Shown piece by piece: positions 18,863 through 24,804 of a DNA stretch of 64,000 bases. Numbering within the stretch: position 1 is the stretch's first letter; each line of letters starts with the position of its first letter. The notes below the pieces were generated by a model. The model did not search any database and was not told where the DNA came from. It was given only the letters and a program-made list of their open reading frames with translations. Origin of the DNA: Sulfurovum sp. (GTDB lineage: Bacteria > Campylobacterota > Campylobacteria > Campylobacterales > Sulfurovaceae). A program made the translations under genes and the position numbers. The stretch spans positions 62,001 to 126,000 of the forward strand of contig JAMOTA010000013.1 of assembly GCA_027068435.1 (NCBI GenBank), given 5' to 3'.

Positions 18863-19020
18863 AGCATGAGTATAGCCAAATATAGGTGTGAGATTAACCT
18901 TTTGAGGTACAAAAATACTTACTTAATATGAAAAGTAAAACTGTAATAGTAGTTGTCTAAAATATAGTAAAAAAGAACGAATGTTTATTTTCTAACTTTC
19001 CACGCTTCCGTTGTTCTGAG

Positions 19021-19048
19021 AAATAAGTCGCCGTTAGGCTACTTATTT
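19021..19048. terminator. Stem-loop downstream of brnTA
   Basis: AAATAAGT (19021-19028) and ACTTATTT (19041-19048) form an 8-bp stem with a nested GCC/GGC pair around GTTA. It follows the last gene of the minus-strand toxin-antitoxin operon and probably ends its transcript. No T-run follows on the minus strand. Confidence 0.45.
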
Positions 19049-19063
19049 GTCTCCTCCTACTTG

Positions 19064-19309
19064 TTATATAGCTGCGGCAGTAGTGTTCAAACTTTGAAGC
19101 TTTTCTGCTAACCACATTTTAATAACAGCTTGTCTGCTAACTCCAACGTGTTTAGCTTCTTTATCAAGTGATTGTACCATCCATGCAGGAAAATCAATAT
19201 TTACTCTTTTAGGTTCTTCGTTTATCATTCTGATTTTTGATGTATCAAAATATTCTAATATATCTTCTTGATTTTCATCAAATATCTTATCTAGTTCTGA
19301 TGTTCTCAT
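19064..19309 (-). CDS. brnA: BrnA-type antitoxin, ribbon-helix-helix
   Basis: 81 residues. The C-terminal half, RVNIDFPAWMVQSLDKEAK followed by VGVSRQAVIKMWLAEKL, is a ribbon-helix-helix DNA-binding motif as in BrnA. The N-terminal acidic part would wrap the toxin. It overlaps the brnT end by 23 bases, toxin first, which is the usual brnTA order. Confidence 0.85.
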   Translation of the reverse strand: MRTSELDKIFDENQEDILEYFDTSKIRMINEEPKRVNIDFPAWMVQSLDKEAKHVGVSRQAVIKMWLAEKLQSLNTTAAAI

Positions 19310-19562
19310 AAAGTTTTGTCTCCTTGTCTCTTGATCTTCTTACAGAAATTATTCTAATATTTTTATCTCTGTAAGTGATAATAGCAGTATAGTTTTTAGA
19401 TTTAATTTGACCTAAAACTAAAAACCTATCTTCATCTTCACTTTGTGGAGATGGTAGCTCAAAAGAGTATGGGTCTTCCCAAAGTTTTTGAGCTTCATCA
19501 AAATCAATACCATGTTTTGATTTATTAATACTGCTTTTTTGTTCATTATATTCAAATATCAT
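19287..19562 (-). CDS. brnT: BrnT-type ribonuclease toxin
   Basis: 91 residues with the BrnT pattern: FEYNEQKSSINKSKHGIDFDEA, then EDRFLVLGQIKS, YTAIITYRDKNIRIISVRRS and an Arg-rich end. BrnT is a RelE-fold mRNA endonuclease neutralised by BrnA. No Shine-Dalgarno precedes the ATG; the upstream truncated relE-like frame stops 2 bases before it, and a TATAAT lies only 6 bases before it, so translation is either coupled or leaderless. Confidence 0.87.
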   Translation of the reverse strand: MIFEYNEQKSSINKSKHGIDFDEAQKLWEDPYSFELPSPQSEDEDRFLVLGQIKSKNYTAIITYRDKNIRIISVRRSRDKETKLYENIRTR

Positions 19563-19564
19563 GC

Positions 19565-19705
19565 TTAAATTATACCATATTTATAATTATATTTGATTTT
19601 TAGGAATTTTTGAAGCTCTAAGATTTTATTATGTAGCTTTATTTTATATGGTTCAGAGATACCTTTTAAATCTTTTATAGCACTTTTTCTAAGTTCAATT
19701 TTCAT
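19565..19705 (-). pseudogene. Truncated RelE/ParE-type toxin gene
   Basis: A 46-codon frame starting MKIELRKSAIKDLKGISEPY then KLHNKILELQKF. This is the N-terminal helix pair of RelE/ParE-type toxins, which usually run about 85-95 residues; here the frame ends after a low-complexity KIKYNYKYGII stretch before the catalytic beta-sheet. Its start overlaps the end of the short antitoxin-like gene by 11 bases. It most likely is a toxin lost by deletion whose 3' part was replaced by brnT. Confidence 0.6.
19569..19574 (-). promoter_or_regulatory. -10 box immediately before brnT
   Basis: On the minus strand this is TATAAT within TATGGTATAATTTA, ending 6 bases before the brnT ATG. If used, transcription would begin at or next to the ATG and give a leaderless message. 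The same 14-mer occurs before the PIN-toxin module at 22106-22119. Confidence 0.4.
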
Positions 19706-19805
19706 TTTTCAGATACTCTTCAAAAGATAGAGTTTCTTCTTCTCTTGTAGCTTTTAGAAGTTTTAAATCTTCAATATCTTCTTTTGATACTATCTCTAAC
19801 CACAT
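19695..19805 (-). CDS. Short antitoxin-like protein paired with the truncated RelE
   Basis: 36 residues: MWLEIVSKEDIEDLKLLKAT, then REEETLSFEEYLKNEN. Small, acidic and helical, like the C-terminal wrapping segment of antitoxins of RelE-type pairs. AAGGAG 7-8 bases before the ATG is a good ribosome-binding site, which supports that it is translated. It sits between a 117-residue protein gene (28-base gap) and the truncated toxin (11-base overlap). Confidence 0.55.
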   Translation of the reverse strand: MWLEIVSKEDIEDLKLLKATREEETLSFEEYLKNEN

Positions 19806-19833
19806 CACAACTCCTTTTAGATATTTTTTAATT

Positions 19834-20187
19834 TTAGTTAGTTTCTTTTTCTAATCGTTCAGAAATACTTTGTGATATTTTTTTCATTTTCTTGTTGAAA
19901 TCATTATCAAAATCATCTTCATAGTAAAATTGAGGTTTTACTAGCCCAAGCTTTAAAAATTCATTTTGTTGATAAAGTATATCAAGATAACTTTCAATTA
20001 GTTTTATATCTGTAGTATTTCTATTTATAGCTTTTTTAAATCTTTCAATAAATTGTTTTATCTCTTCTTCATTGTCAGAGTCATTTATATGATAAAAAAC
20101 TCTTTCAGCAAATACAGGTTGGGATAACCCAAGCTTTTTTAACCAACTTTTCAGTTCTTGCTGTTTTTTGTTTAATTCATCTTTCAT
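19834..20187 (-). CDS. Hypothetical protein heading the toxin-antitoxin operon
   Basis: 117 residues, highly charged. The N-terminal KSWLKKLGLSQPVFAERVFYH resembles the first helices of a Cro/XRE helix-turn-helix, but a complete domain is not evident. The C-terminal half is acidic, with an Asp/Asn-rich DDFDNDFNKKMKK segment. It is 28 bases upstream of the antitoxin-like gene on the same strand, so it may act as a transcriptional regulator of the module. Function not recognised. Confidence 0.6.
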   Translation of the reverse strand: MKDELNKKQQELKSWLKKLGLSQPVFAERVFYHINDSDNEEEIKQFIERFKKAINRNTTDIKLIESYLDILYQQNEFLKLGLVKPQFYYEDDFDNDFNKKMKKISQSISERLEKETN

Positions 20188-20217
20188 ATTGTCTCTAAAT
20201 GTCCCTCTCTCTTGTTT

Positions 20218-20223
20218 TATACT
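20218..20223 (+). promoter_or_regulatory. -10 box for the small-protein pair
   Basis: TATACT after TTGTTT. Transcription would start near 20230, just before a 7-bp hairpin. Confidence 0.4.
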
Positions 20224-20231
20224 TCTATCAA

Positions 20232-20249
20232 CCTAAACATTTGTTTAGG
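20232..20249 (+). promoter_or_regulatory. 5'-untranslated hairpin before the small-protein pair
   Basis: CCTAAAC and GTTTAGG form a perfect 7-bp stem with an ATTT loop, at the expected extreme 5' end of the transcript and about 11 bases before the AGGAG ribosome-binding site. It may protect the message from 5' decay or act as an operator. Confidence 0.45.
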
Positions 20250-20270
20250 AATAATTTTAAAGGAGCCAAA

Positions 20271-20420
20271 ATGGCTAAGTCAAATCCTATGACTAAATCG
20301 GCAGCTGCAAGAATTCAATCTGGAGCAGCAAAATCAAACGGAGGTGGTGCACCTAAAGGTCACTTCGCAGGTAGAGCACAATCTGGTGCTGCAAAAAACT
20401 CTTCAAAAGGTGGTAAATAA
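20271..20420 (+). CDS. Small seed-maturation-protein-like (SMP/LEA-type) protein
   Basis: 49 residues, from the ATG behind AGGAG at 20261-20265; a longer in-frame reading from 20199 has no such site. The sequence contains KSAAARIQSGAAKSNGGGAP and HFAGRAQSGAAKN, an internal duplication of R-[IA]-Q-S-G-A-A-K. This matches the plant seed maturation protein (SMP) domain found in short bacterial proteins. It is Ala/Gly/Ser/Lys-rich and basic, and probably disordered. The acidic partner gene starts 1 base after the stop. Confidence 0.75.
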   Translation: MAKSNPMTKSAAARIQSGAAKSNGGGAPKGHFAGRAQSGAAKNSSKGGK

Positions 20421-20421
20421 A

Positions 20422-20553
20422 ATGGATACATCTGATATGAGTCAAGAAGAACTTGATATATATTCTGATATGAATAATCCAAATAATGATGCTGATTTAG
20501 ATGATTGGTCAGATGCACACAATCCTAACAACGATGATTATCTTGATAATTGA
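20422..20553 (+). CDS. Small acidic protein with NPNN repeats
   Basis: 43 residues, strongly acidic. Two near-repeats, SDMNNPNNDADLDD and SDAHNPNNDDYLDN, make up most of it. It begins 1 base after the preceding stop and is probably co-translated, giving a basic/acidic pair. No domain name is known to me. The start at 20422 is chosen because the gene would otherwise overlap the upstream gene by 76 bases. Confidence 0.65.
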   Translation: MDTSDMSQEELDIYSDMNNPNNDADLDDWSDAHNPNNDDYLDN

Positions 20554-20560
20554 TGATAAA

Positions 20561-20593
20561 TAATTAAGACAAGTATAATGCTTGTCTTAATTA
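20561..20593. terminator. Bidirectional terminator between convergent genes
   Basis: TAATTAAGACAAG (20561-20573) and CTTGTCTTAATTA (20581-20593) form a perfect 13-bp stem with a 7-base loop. The AT-rich outer part gives T-rich tails in both directions. It separates the small-protein pair (+) from the zinc-ribbon gene (-). Confidence 0.75.
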
Positions 20594-21042
20594 CATGCAT
20601 TTAAATTATTTTTAAATATAACTAAAAATTTATCTTTACTTTTCTTAAACTCTGAATAATCGTAATCTTGAATAGTTTTAGAAAATGCACAAACACATAC
20701 ATTTTTTATCTCTCTAATATGAGATGTTCTTAGTGGCTCATTATAAGATGAAATACAATTTTCTAAAATTGAATGTTCAATACTCATCGGATATCTATCT
20801 GTATCAAAATATTCAGTTATTTGATGTCCCCCAACACTTCCTATTATTACTGCTGTTAATGTTTTTATAAACGGTTTTTTAAGCTTTTTATATTTAGTTT
20901 TTGTTAAAGATTTTTCACAATGTTTACATTTAATTTCAGATGATAATTTTATTATATTTTCTTTATCACAATTTGGACAACTTATTTTTAATACTTCCAT
21001 TTTTTTCTTTTTATTAAAATAATCATTTATATCTTCTGGCAA
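20587..21042 (-). CDS. Zinc-ribbon protein with one membrane segment
   Basis: 151 residues. Two CxxC pairs, CPNCDKEN (about residue 22) and CKHCEKS (about residue 39), form a zinc ribbon. A hydrophobic stretch TLTAVIIGSVGGHQITEYF follows at about 62-80, and then a C-terminal domain with four further cysteines (NCISS, NVCVCAF, NACN). The family is not recognised. It lies in the accessory island beside the toxin-antitoxin genes. The low-GC composition is similar to its neighbours. Confidence 0.6.
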   Translation of the reverse strand: MPEDINDYFNKKKKMEVLKISCPNCDKENIIKLSSEIKCKHCEKSLTKTKYKKLKKPFIKTLTAVIIGSVGGHQITEYFDTDRYPMSIEHSILENCISSYNEPLRTSHIREIKNVCVCAFSKTIQDYDYSEFKKSKDKFLVIFKNNLNACN

Positions 21043-21081
21043 TATATTTCCTTTGTCTTCAACTATCTATTTAACCTTATT

Positions 21082-21993
21082 TTAAATTAGAGAGGATTTT
21101 GAAGATATAGTGTGGTCACAAAACACTTGCTTAGAGTAAAACTTATAAGTAGTGCGTAAAAAGGTAAACTCCAAATAGTACGCATGAAGCATAAGCCTAG
21201 AGGCTCCTGTGGTTTTTATGCGTTGCGTGTTTTCTATTTTATTACTTAAAAAATCATCTACAAAATCTTCATCGAGTCCGTAGATGGGGTCACCTACGAT
21301 GCGGTGAGATATGGCATCTAAATGTACTCTTATTTGATGTTGTCGTCCTGTGTAGGGGATGGCTTCTACTAAGGTTTGATTTGTAGTTTTGTTATAGGAG
21401 ATGGGTTTGATGAGGGTACTTGATGCTTTTCCCTCTGGTGAGGTTGTCATTTTTAACTTTATTAACCCCTTAGAGGTTGTAATCTTTTTATCTATCAAGA
21501 TCTCTTCTTTTAGCTCTTTTTCTACAAGGGCTTTATATCTTTTTACAAATGCTTTTTTGGTAAACATCTCTTGCAATACATACTGAGCGTATCCATTTTT
21601 AGCTACGAGTATGAGTCCTGATGTCTCAGCATCTATACGGTGGACTAAGTTGGCTTCTTCTCCAAAGTGGTAGCGTATTTCATCTAAAAGAGTGTACTCT
21701 GTAGAGCGTACAACAGGGTGAACAAGCAGACCTGAGGGTTTATCAAAAAGTGCAAAGTGTTCTGTTTGGAAGAGGGGTTTTAACCCTTTGGTTATGGCTT
21801 CAAAGATGGTGACTTCTATATAGCCAGATTTGACTACTTTTCCTTTTTGTAAACGTCTATTTTTATGGTCAATTATTCTACCCTTTTGTAAAAGTTTATG
21901 GGCTAAAGTTTCAGATAGTTTTACAACATTAACTAAAAACAGTTCTACTTTTTCCGCTTCTATAACATCATATCTTTTAAGTACATAGGGCAA
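21082..21993 (-). CDS. RluA-family pseudouridine synthase
   Basis: 303 residues. An N-terminal S4-like segment (VKLSETLAHKLLQKGRI) is followed by the catalytic motif HRIDAETSGLILVAKN with the active-site Asp, and by PYTGRQHQIRVHL and GDPIYG. It modifies uridines in 23S rRNA or tRNA; which site cannot be read from sequence. It stands alone in the minus direction within the accessory island. Confidence 0.87.
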   Translation of the reverse strand: MPYVLKRYDVIEAEKVELFLVNVVKLSETLAHKLLQKGRIIDHKNRRLQKGKVVKSGYIEVTIFEAITKGLKPLFQTEHFALFDKPSGLLVHPVVRSTEYTLLDEIRYHFGEEANLVHRIDAETSGLILVAKNGYAQYVLQEMFTKKAFVKRYKALVEKELKEEILIDKKITTSKGLIKLKMTTSPEGKASSTLIKPISYNKTTNQTLVEAIPYTGRQHQIRVHLDAISHRIVGDPIYGLDEDFVDDFLSNKIENTQRIKTTGASRLMLHAYYLEFTFLRTTYKFYSKQVFCDHTISSKSSLI

Positions 21994-22066
21994 TAAAAAT
22001 CCTTCAAATAAAATTTGAGATATTATACTCTTTAAGAATTAAATCATATATGGCTCTTACGTGTAG

Positions 22067-22116
22067 ATTATACCAATTGAGTATTATTTATTGTGGATTA
22101 TCTTTTATGGTATAAT
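22067..22116 (+). promoter_or_regulatory. Promoter with 9-bp inverted repeat before the PIN-toxin pair
   Basis: ATTATACCA (22067-22075) and TGGTATAAT (22108-22116) are exact inverted repeats with centres 41 bases apart. The right arm contains the TATAAT -10 box. This is the arrangement expected for autorepression by the antitoxin-toxin complex, inferred only. Confidence 0.5.
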
Positions 22117-22139
22117 TTATTTAAAAAGGAGTTTGTATT

Positions 22140-22373
22140 ATGCATAAAATCACTCTTGAAATTAACAGTTCTATTTATGAACATATTATGTTTTTTCTTG
22201 AAAATTTACCCAAAAATTTGGTAAATATTAAACAAGATATAGAAGCAAAAACAAAAAAACCTACAAAGCAAAGTTCTGTTTTAAAAATGAAAAACTTACA
22301 AGGTGTTGGGAAAGAGTTATATCAAGATATAGATTCTGACACCTTCATAAAAGAGTTACGAAATGAGTGGTAA
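22140..22373 (+). CDS. Antitoxin of a PIN-domain module
   Basis: 77 residues, preceded by AAGGAG. The N-terminal MHKITLEINSSIYEHIMFFL suggests a beta-strand plus helix for DNA binding. The C-terminal Lys/Asp-rich part with DSDTFIKELRNEW is the likely toxin-binding tail. Identity rests mainly on context: an 11-base overlap with a PIN-domain toxin gene downstream. Confidence 0.7.
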   Translation: MHKITLEINSSIYEHIMFFLENLPKNLVNIKQDIEAKTKKPTKQSSVLKMKNLQGVGKELYQDIDSDTFIKELRNEW

Positions 22374-22788
22374 ACTGGCTTTTTTAGATACCAATATTTT
22401 TATCTATCTTATAGAAGAAAATCCATCTTATCTAAATCAAGTTTATAAGCTTTTAGAGTTTTTAGAAAAGAATAAATATGAAATCGTCACTTCTACTTTA
22501 ACACTTGGAGAGATTTTAACTAAACCGTATAAAGATAATCGTATGGATTTGGTCAAGAGATATAAATTGTTTTTTTCAGAGATGAAATTGATAGAGCTAA
22601 ATAGTGAAATAGCCTCTTTGTTTGCTAAAGTAAGAGCAGATTATAAAATCAAAACACCTGACGCAGTGCAGTTGGCTTCTGCTGTGTATGCTAAGGCTAA
22701 CTTGTTTGTGACCAATGATGACAGATTGAGTCGCTTTGAGAGTGAGGAGTGTCGTGTAGTTTTGTTGGGTGAGGTTTATAAAGTATAA
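22363..22788 (+). CDS. PIN-domain ribonuclease toxin, VapC-like
   Basis: 141 residues with the PIN acidic residues: AFLDTNIFIYLIEENP at the N-terminus, STLTLGEILTKP, KTPDAVQLASAVYAKA and LFVTNDDRLSR. VapC toxins are Mg-dependent RNases cleaving tRNA or rRNA. It overlaps the antitoxin gene by 11 bases. Confidence 0.85.
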   Translation: MSGKLAFLDTNIFIYLIEENPSYLNQVYKLLEFLEKNKYEIVTSTLTLGEILTKPYKDNRMDLVKRYKLFFSEMKLIELNSEIASLFAKVRADYKIKTPDAVQLASAVYAKANLFVTNDDRLSRFESEECRVVLLGEVYKV

Positions 22789-22870
22789 TAACCACAACTT
22801 TACATTTGCTTTAGCTTTTATTAAGCAAATAGGAGTAAAATACTCTCAATTAACAATAAAAGGATCTACC

Positions 22871-23248
22871 ATGATGAATGGCGTACCACAACCAGCGTTT
22901 TATATTTTTAAGTGTCAGCAGTCTGCACCTCCAGGGATGCCAAAACTAAGCTGTGTAAGTCAAAATAACCCAGAGTCTCAACAACTTTTTCAACATCTTT
23001 CACAAGCGTTGATGATGAAAGGTATTATCGCGACGGTTTCACCTATCCAGACAGGTTGTTTAAACCGTTGTCAACAAGGACCAGTGATACTTGTTGAACC
23101 AGGACACACAATGTATACAGAATTAACAAAAGAGAAGATAGACAGAATCATTGATGAACATATTATTGGTGGAAATGTTGTAAATGAGTATGTAATAGCA
23201 GATGAGATGTGGGGTGACGCTGTACCTCCTTCTGAGATGGCACGTTAA
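22871..23248 (+). CDS. Thioredoxin-like [2Fe-2S] ferredoxin-type protein
   Basis: 125 residues from ATG 22871, which has AAAGGA at 22858-22863; an earlier in-frame start at 22769 lies inside vapC and lacks family similarity. FKCQQSAPPG, KLSC and TGCLNRCQQGPVILVEPG give four cysteines in the order seen in thioredoxin-like 2Fe-2S ferredoxins. The likely role is electron transfer; the partner is unknown. A strong hairpin follows the gene. Confidence 0.75.
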   Translation: MMNGVPQPAFYIFKCQQSAPPGMPKLSCVSQNNPESQQLFQHLSQALMMKGIIATVSPIQTGCLNRCQQGPVILVEPGHTMYTELTKEKIDRIIDEHIIGGNVVNEYVIADEMWGDAVPPSEMAR

Positions 23249-23270
23249 TTTAGATACCTCACTAAAAATG

Positions 23271-23296
23271 GCATACTTTTAAGTAAAAAAGTATGC
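23271..23296 (+). terminator. Rho-independent-like terminator
   Basis: GCATACTTTT (23271-23280) and AAAAGTATGC (23287-23296) form a perfect 10-bp stem with a 6-base loop, followed by TCTCTT. It ends the ferredoxin-type gene. Confidence 0.6.
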
Positions 23297-23323
23297 TCTC
23301 TTAAATACTTCACAAATTTTAGC

Positions 23324-23329
23324 TATAAT
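23324..23329 (+). promoter_or_regulatory. -10 box for panD-ybaB
   Basis: TATAAT in the context AGCTATAATCACA, 31 bases before the panD start codon. Confidence 0.55.
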
Positions 23330-23360
23330 CACATAATTAATACAAATTTTAGGAACAATG

Positions 23361-23729
23361 ATGAACATAACCATGTTATATAGTAAACTTCATAGAGCTA
23401 CAGTAACAGATGCAAATCTTAATTATGTGGGGTCTATTACCATAGATCAAGACCTTTTAGATGCTGCAAGTATGAGAGTAGGACAAAAGATAGATATAGT
23501 AAATGTAAACAATGGGGAACGTTTTTCAACCTACATTATCTCTGGTGAACGGGGTAAAGGTGACATCTGTCTCAATGGAGCAGCAGCAAGAAAAGTACAT
23601 AAGGGTGATAAAATCATCATTATCGCTTATGCTAGTATGACAGAAGAAGAGGCAGATAGTTATTTGCCAAAGATTGTTATTTTAGATGATGATAATAGTA
23701 TAGCACAAGCATTTGAAGGGTTAAAGTAA
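23361..23729 (+). CDS. panD: Aspartate 1-decarboxylase PanD
   Basis: 122 residues. It makes beta-alanine for pantothenate and coenzyme A. The ATG at 23361 is preferred over the adjacent ATG at 23358: it has better spacing from AGGA and puts the self-cleavage pair Gly24-Ser25 (NYVGSI) at the canonical position. Cleavage yields the pyruvoyl cofactor. [20 protein letters not shown] is the C-terminal signature. The stop overlaps the next start by one base. Confidence 0.93.
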   Translation: MNITMLYSKLHRATVTDANLNYVGSITIDQDLLDAASMRVGQKIDIVNVNNGERFSTYIISGERGKGDICLNGAAARKVHKGDKIIIIAYASMTEEEADSYLPKIVILDDDNSIAQAFEGLK

Positions 23730-24040
23730 TGTTTGAGGGTTTTGATATGAATAAAATGTCTGAAATGATGGGGCAGATGCAAGAGAAAGCCAAGGAGATG
23801 GAGACTCAAGCAAAAAATGTAACATTTACTGCAAAAGCTGGTGGTGGACTTATAGAACTAACTGCCAATGGTACAGGTGAAGTGATAGATGTTACGATAG
23901 ATGACACACTTTTAGATGATAAGTCATCACTACAAATACTGCTTATCTCAGCAATGAACGATATCAATAAAATGGTTGAAGATAATAAAAAATCTCAAGC
24001 TATGGGAATGATGGGTGGGATGAACCCTTTTGGTTCATAG
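23729..24040 (+). CDS. YbaB/EbfC-family nucleoid-associated protein
   Basis: 103 residues. It begins with a Met/Gln/Lys-rich helix (MGQMQEKAKEMETQAKN), then the YbaB beta-sheet GLIELTANGTGEVIDVTIDD, and a helical end with NPFGS. These dimers bind DNA. It usually sits with recR or dnaX; here it is coupled to panD. The function in DNA organisation is inferred from the family. Confidence 0.88.
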   Translation: MFEGFDMNKMSEMMGQMQEKAKEMETQAKNVTFTAKAGGGLIELTANGTGEVIDVTIDDTLLDDKSSLQILLISAMNDINKMVEDNKKSQAMGMMGGMNPFGS

Positions 24041-24062
24041 ATAAAACTCTTTAGATAATTTT

Positions 24063-24085
24063 AAACCATCTTCTTTAGATGGTTT
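24063..24085 (+). terminator. Hairpin after ybaB
   Basis: AAACCATC and GATGGTTT form an 8-bp stem with a 7-base loop, 22 bases after the stop. No T-run follows directly, so termination strength is uncertain. Confidence 0.45.
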
Positions 24086-24149
24086 CTCAAAGACCTTTAC
24101 TTCCTCCTCTCTTCTTTTTATTAAAACTACTCAACTGTTTAAGATAACA

Positions 24150-24162
24150 CACTAATATAGTG
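24150..24162 (+). promoter_or_regulatory. Small palindrome upstream of the ankyrin gene
   Basis: CACTA ATA TAGTG is an exact 5-bp inverted repeat 28 bases before the start codon. It may be an operator; no known consensus was recognised. Confidence 0.25.
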
Positions 24163-24190
24163 ATTATCAAATAGTAACAAAGGATAAGAT

Positions 24191-24721
24191 ATGAATGAAA
24201 TAACACTAGCAATAGAAAATGACTCCGTAGCTAAAATGAAATCGTTGTTAAAAAAGGGAATAGACTTAAATAAGCCTATACTTATAGGTGAAGAGTATGA
24301 TCTTGAAGATTATGATGAGATAAGCCCACTTTTTTATGCGATTAGAAAACATGTAAGTCTTGAGATGATAGAACTTATGTTAGCAGAGGGTGTAGATCTG
24401 TATGCTGTAGACTCTGATGGTATCTCTGCTTTAGATATGGCGATAAAGTTTAAACATAAAGAGTGCATAAAATTTTGTGTAGATAAAGGGTTTGAACTCA
24501 ATACAAGTCAACGTAAAAGTGGCATTACTCCTGTTATGTTAACAGCATGTTTTTCAGATATAGAGACGATGGAATTCTTTTTAAGTCATGGTGGTGATTT
24601 TAATATCGCAGATAAGACGGGTATGGCTCCTAAAGATTATGCTAAAAAACTTGGACAGAAGAAAATGTTAGAATTTTTAGATGAAAAAGGTGCAAAATTT
24701 AACATCTATCCGAACAGTTAA
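24191..24721 (+). CDS. Ankyrin-repeat protein
   Basis: 176 residues with four to five ankyrin units: SPLFYAIRKHVSLEMIELML, AVDSDGISALDMAIKFKHKE, KSGITPVMLTACFSDIETME and ADKTGMAPKDYAKKLGQKKM. There is no signal peptide, so it is probably a cytoplasmic protein-binding module. The partner is unknown. AAAGGAT lies before the start. Confidence 0.8.
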   Translation: MNEITLAIENDSVAKMKSLLKKGIDLNKPILIGEEYDLEDYDEISPLFYAIRKHVSLEMIELMLAEGVDLYAVDSDGISALDMAIKFKHKECIKFCVDKGFELNTSQRKSGITPVMLTACFSDIETMEFFLSHGGDFNIADKTGMAPKDYAKKLGQKKMLEFLDEKGAKFNIYPNS

Positions 24722-24739
24722 ACACTATAAATTATAGGG

Positions 24740-24772
24740 TGTAATCATTTTGTAACTATTTTTTTCTATACT
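24740..24772 (+). promoter_or_regulatory. Pho-box-like direct repeat and -10 box before the porin gene
   Basis: TGTAATC (24740-24746), ATTT, TGTAACT (24751-24757): two heptamers spaced 11 bases start to start. A 9-base gap follows, then TATACT at 24767-24772. The same geometry precedes the phosphate transporter gene at 25962-25994. Confidence 0.55.
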
Positions 24773-24804
24773 TCCAATATAAATTACACAAGGAAGTTAA
24801 AATC

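Noticed and set aside
19030-19040. GTTAGGC core resembling an integron attC site
   Set aside because: Only one core is present; no matching GCCTAAC partner at attC distance and no integrase. The bases belong to the hairpin after brnA.
22769-22870. Longer N-terminus for the ferredoxin-type protein
   Set aside because: It starts inside the PIN-toxin gene, has no ribosome-binding site, and the added residues are unlike the family; ATG 22871 has AAAGGA at proper distance.
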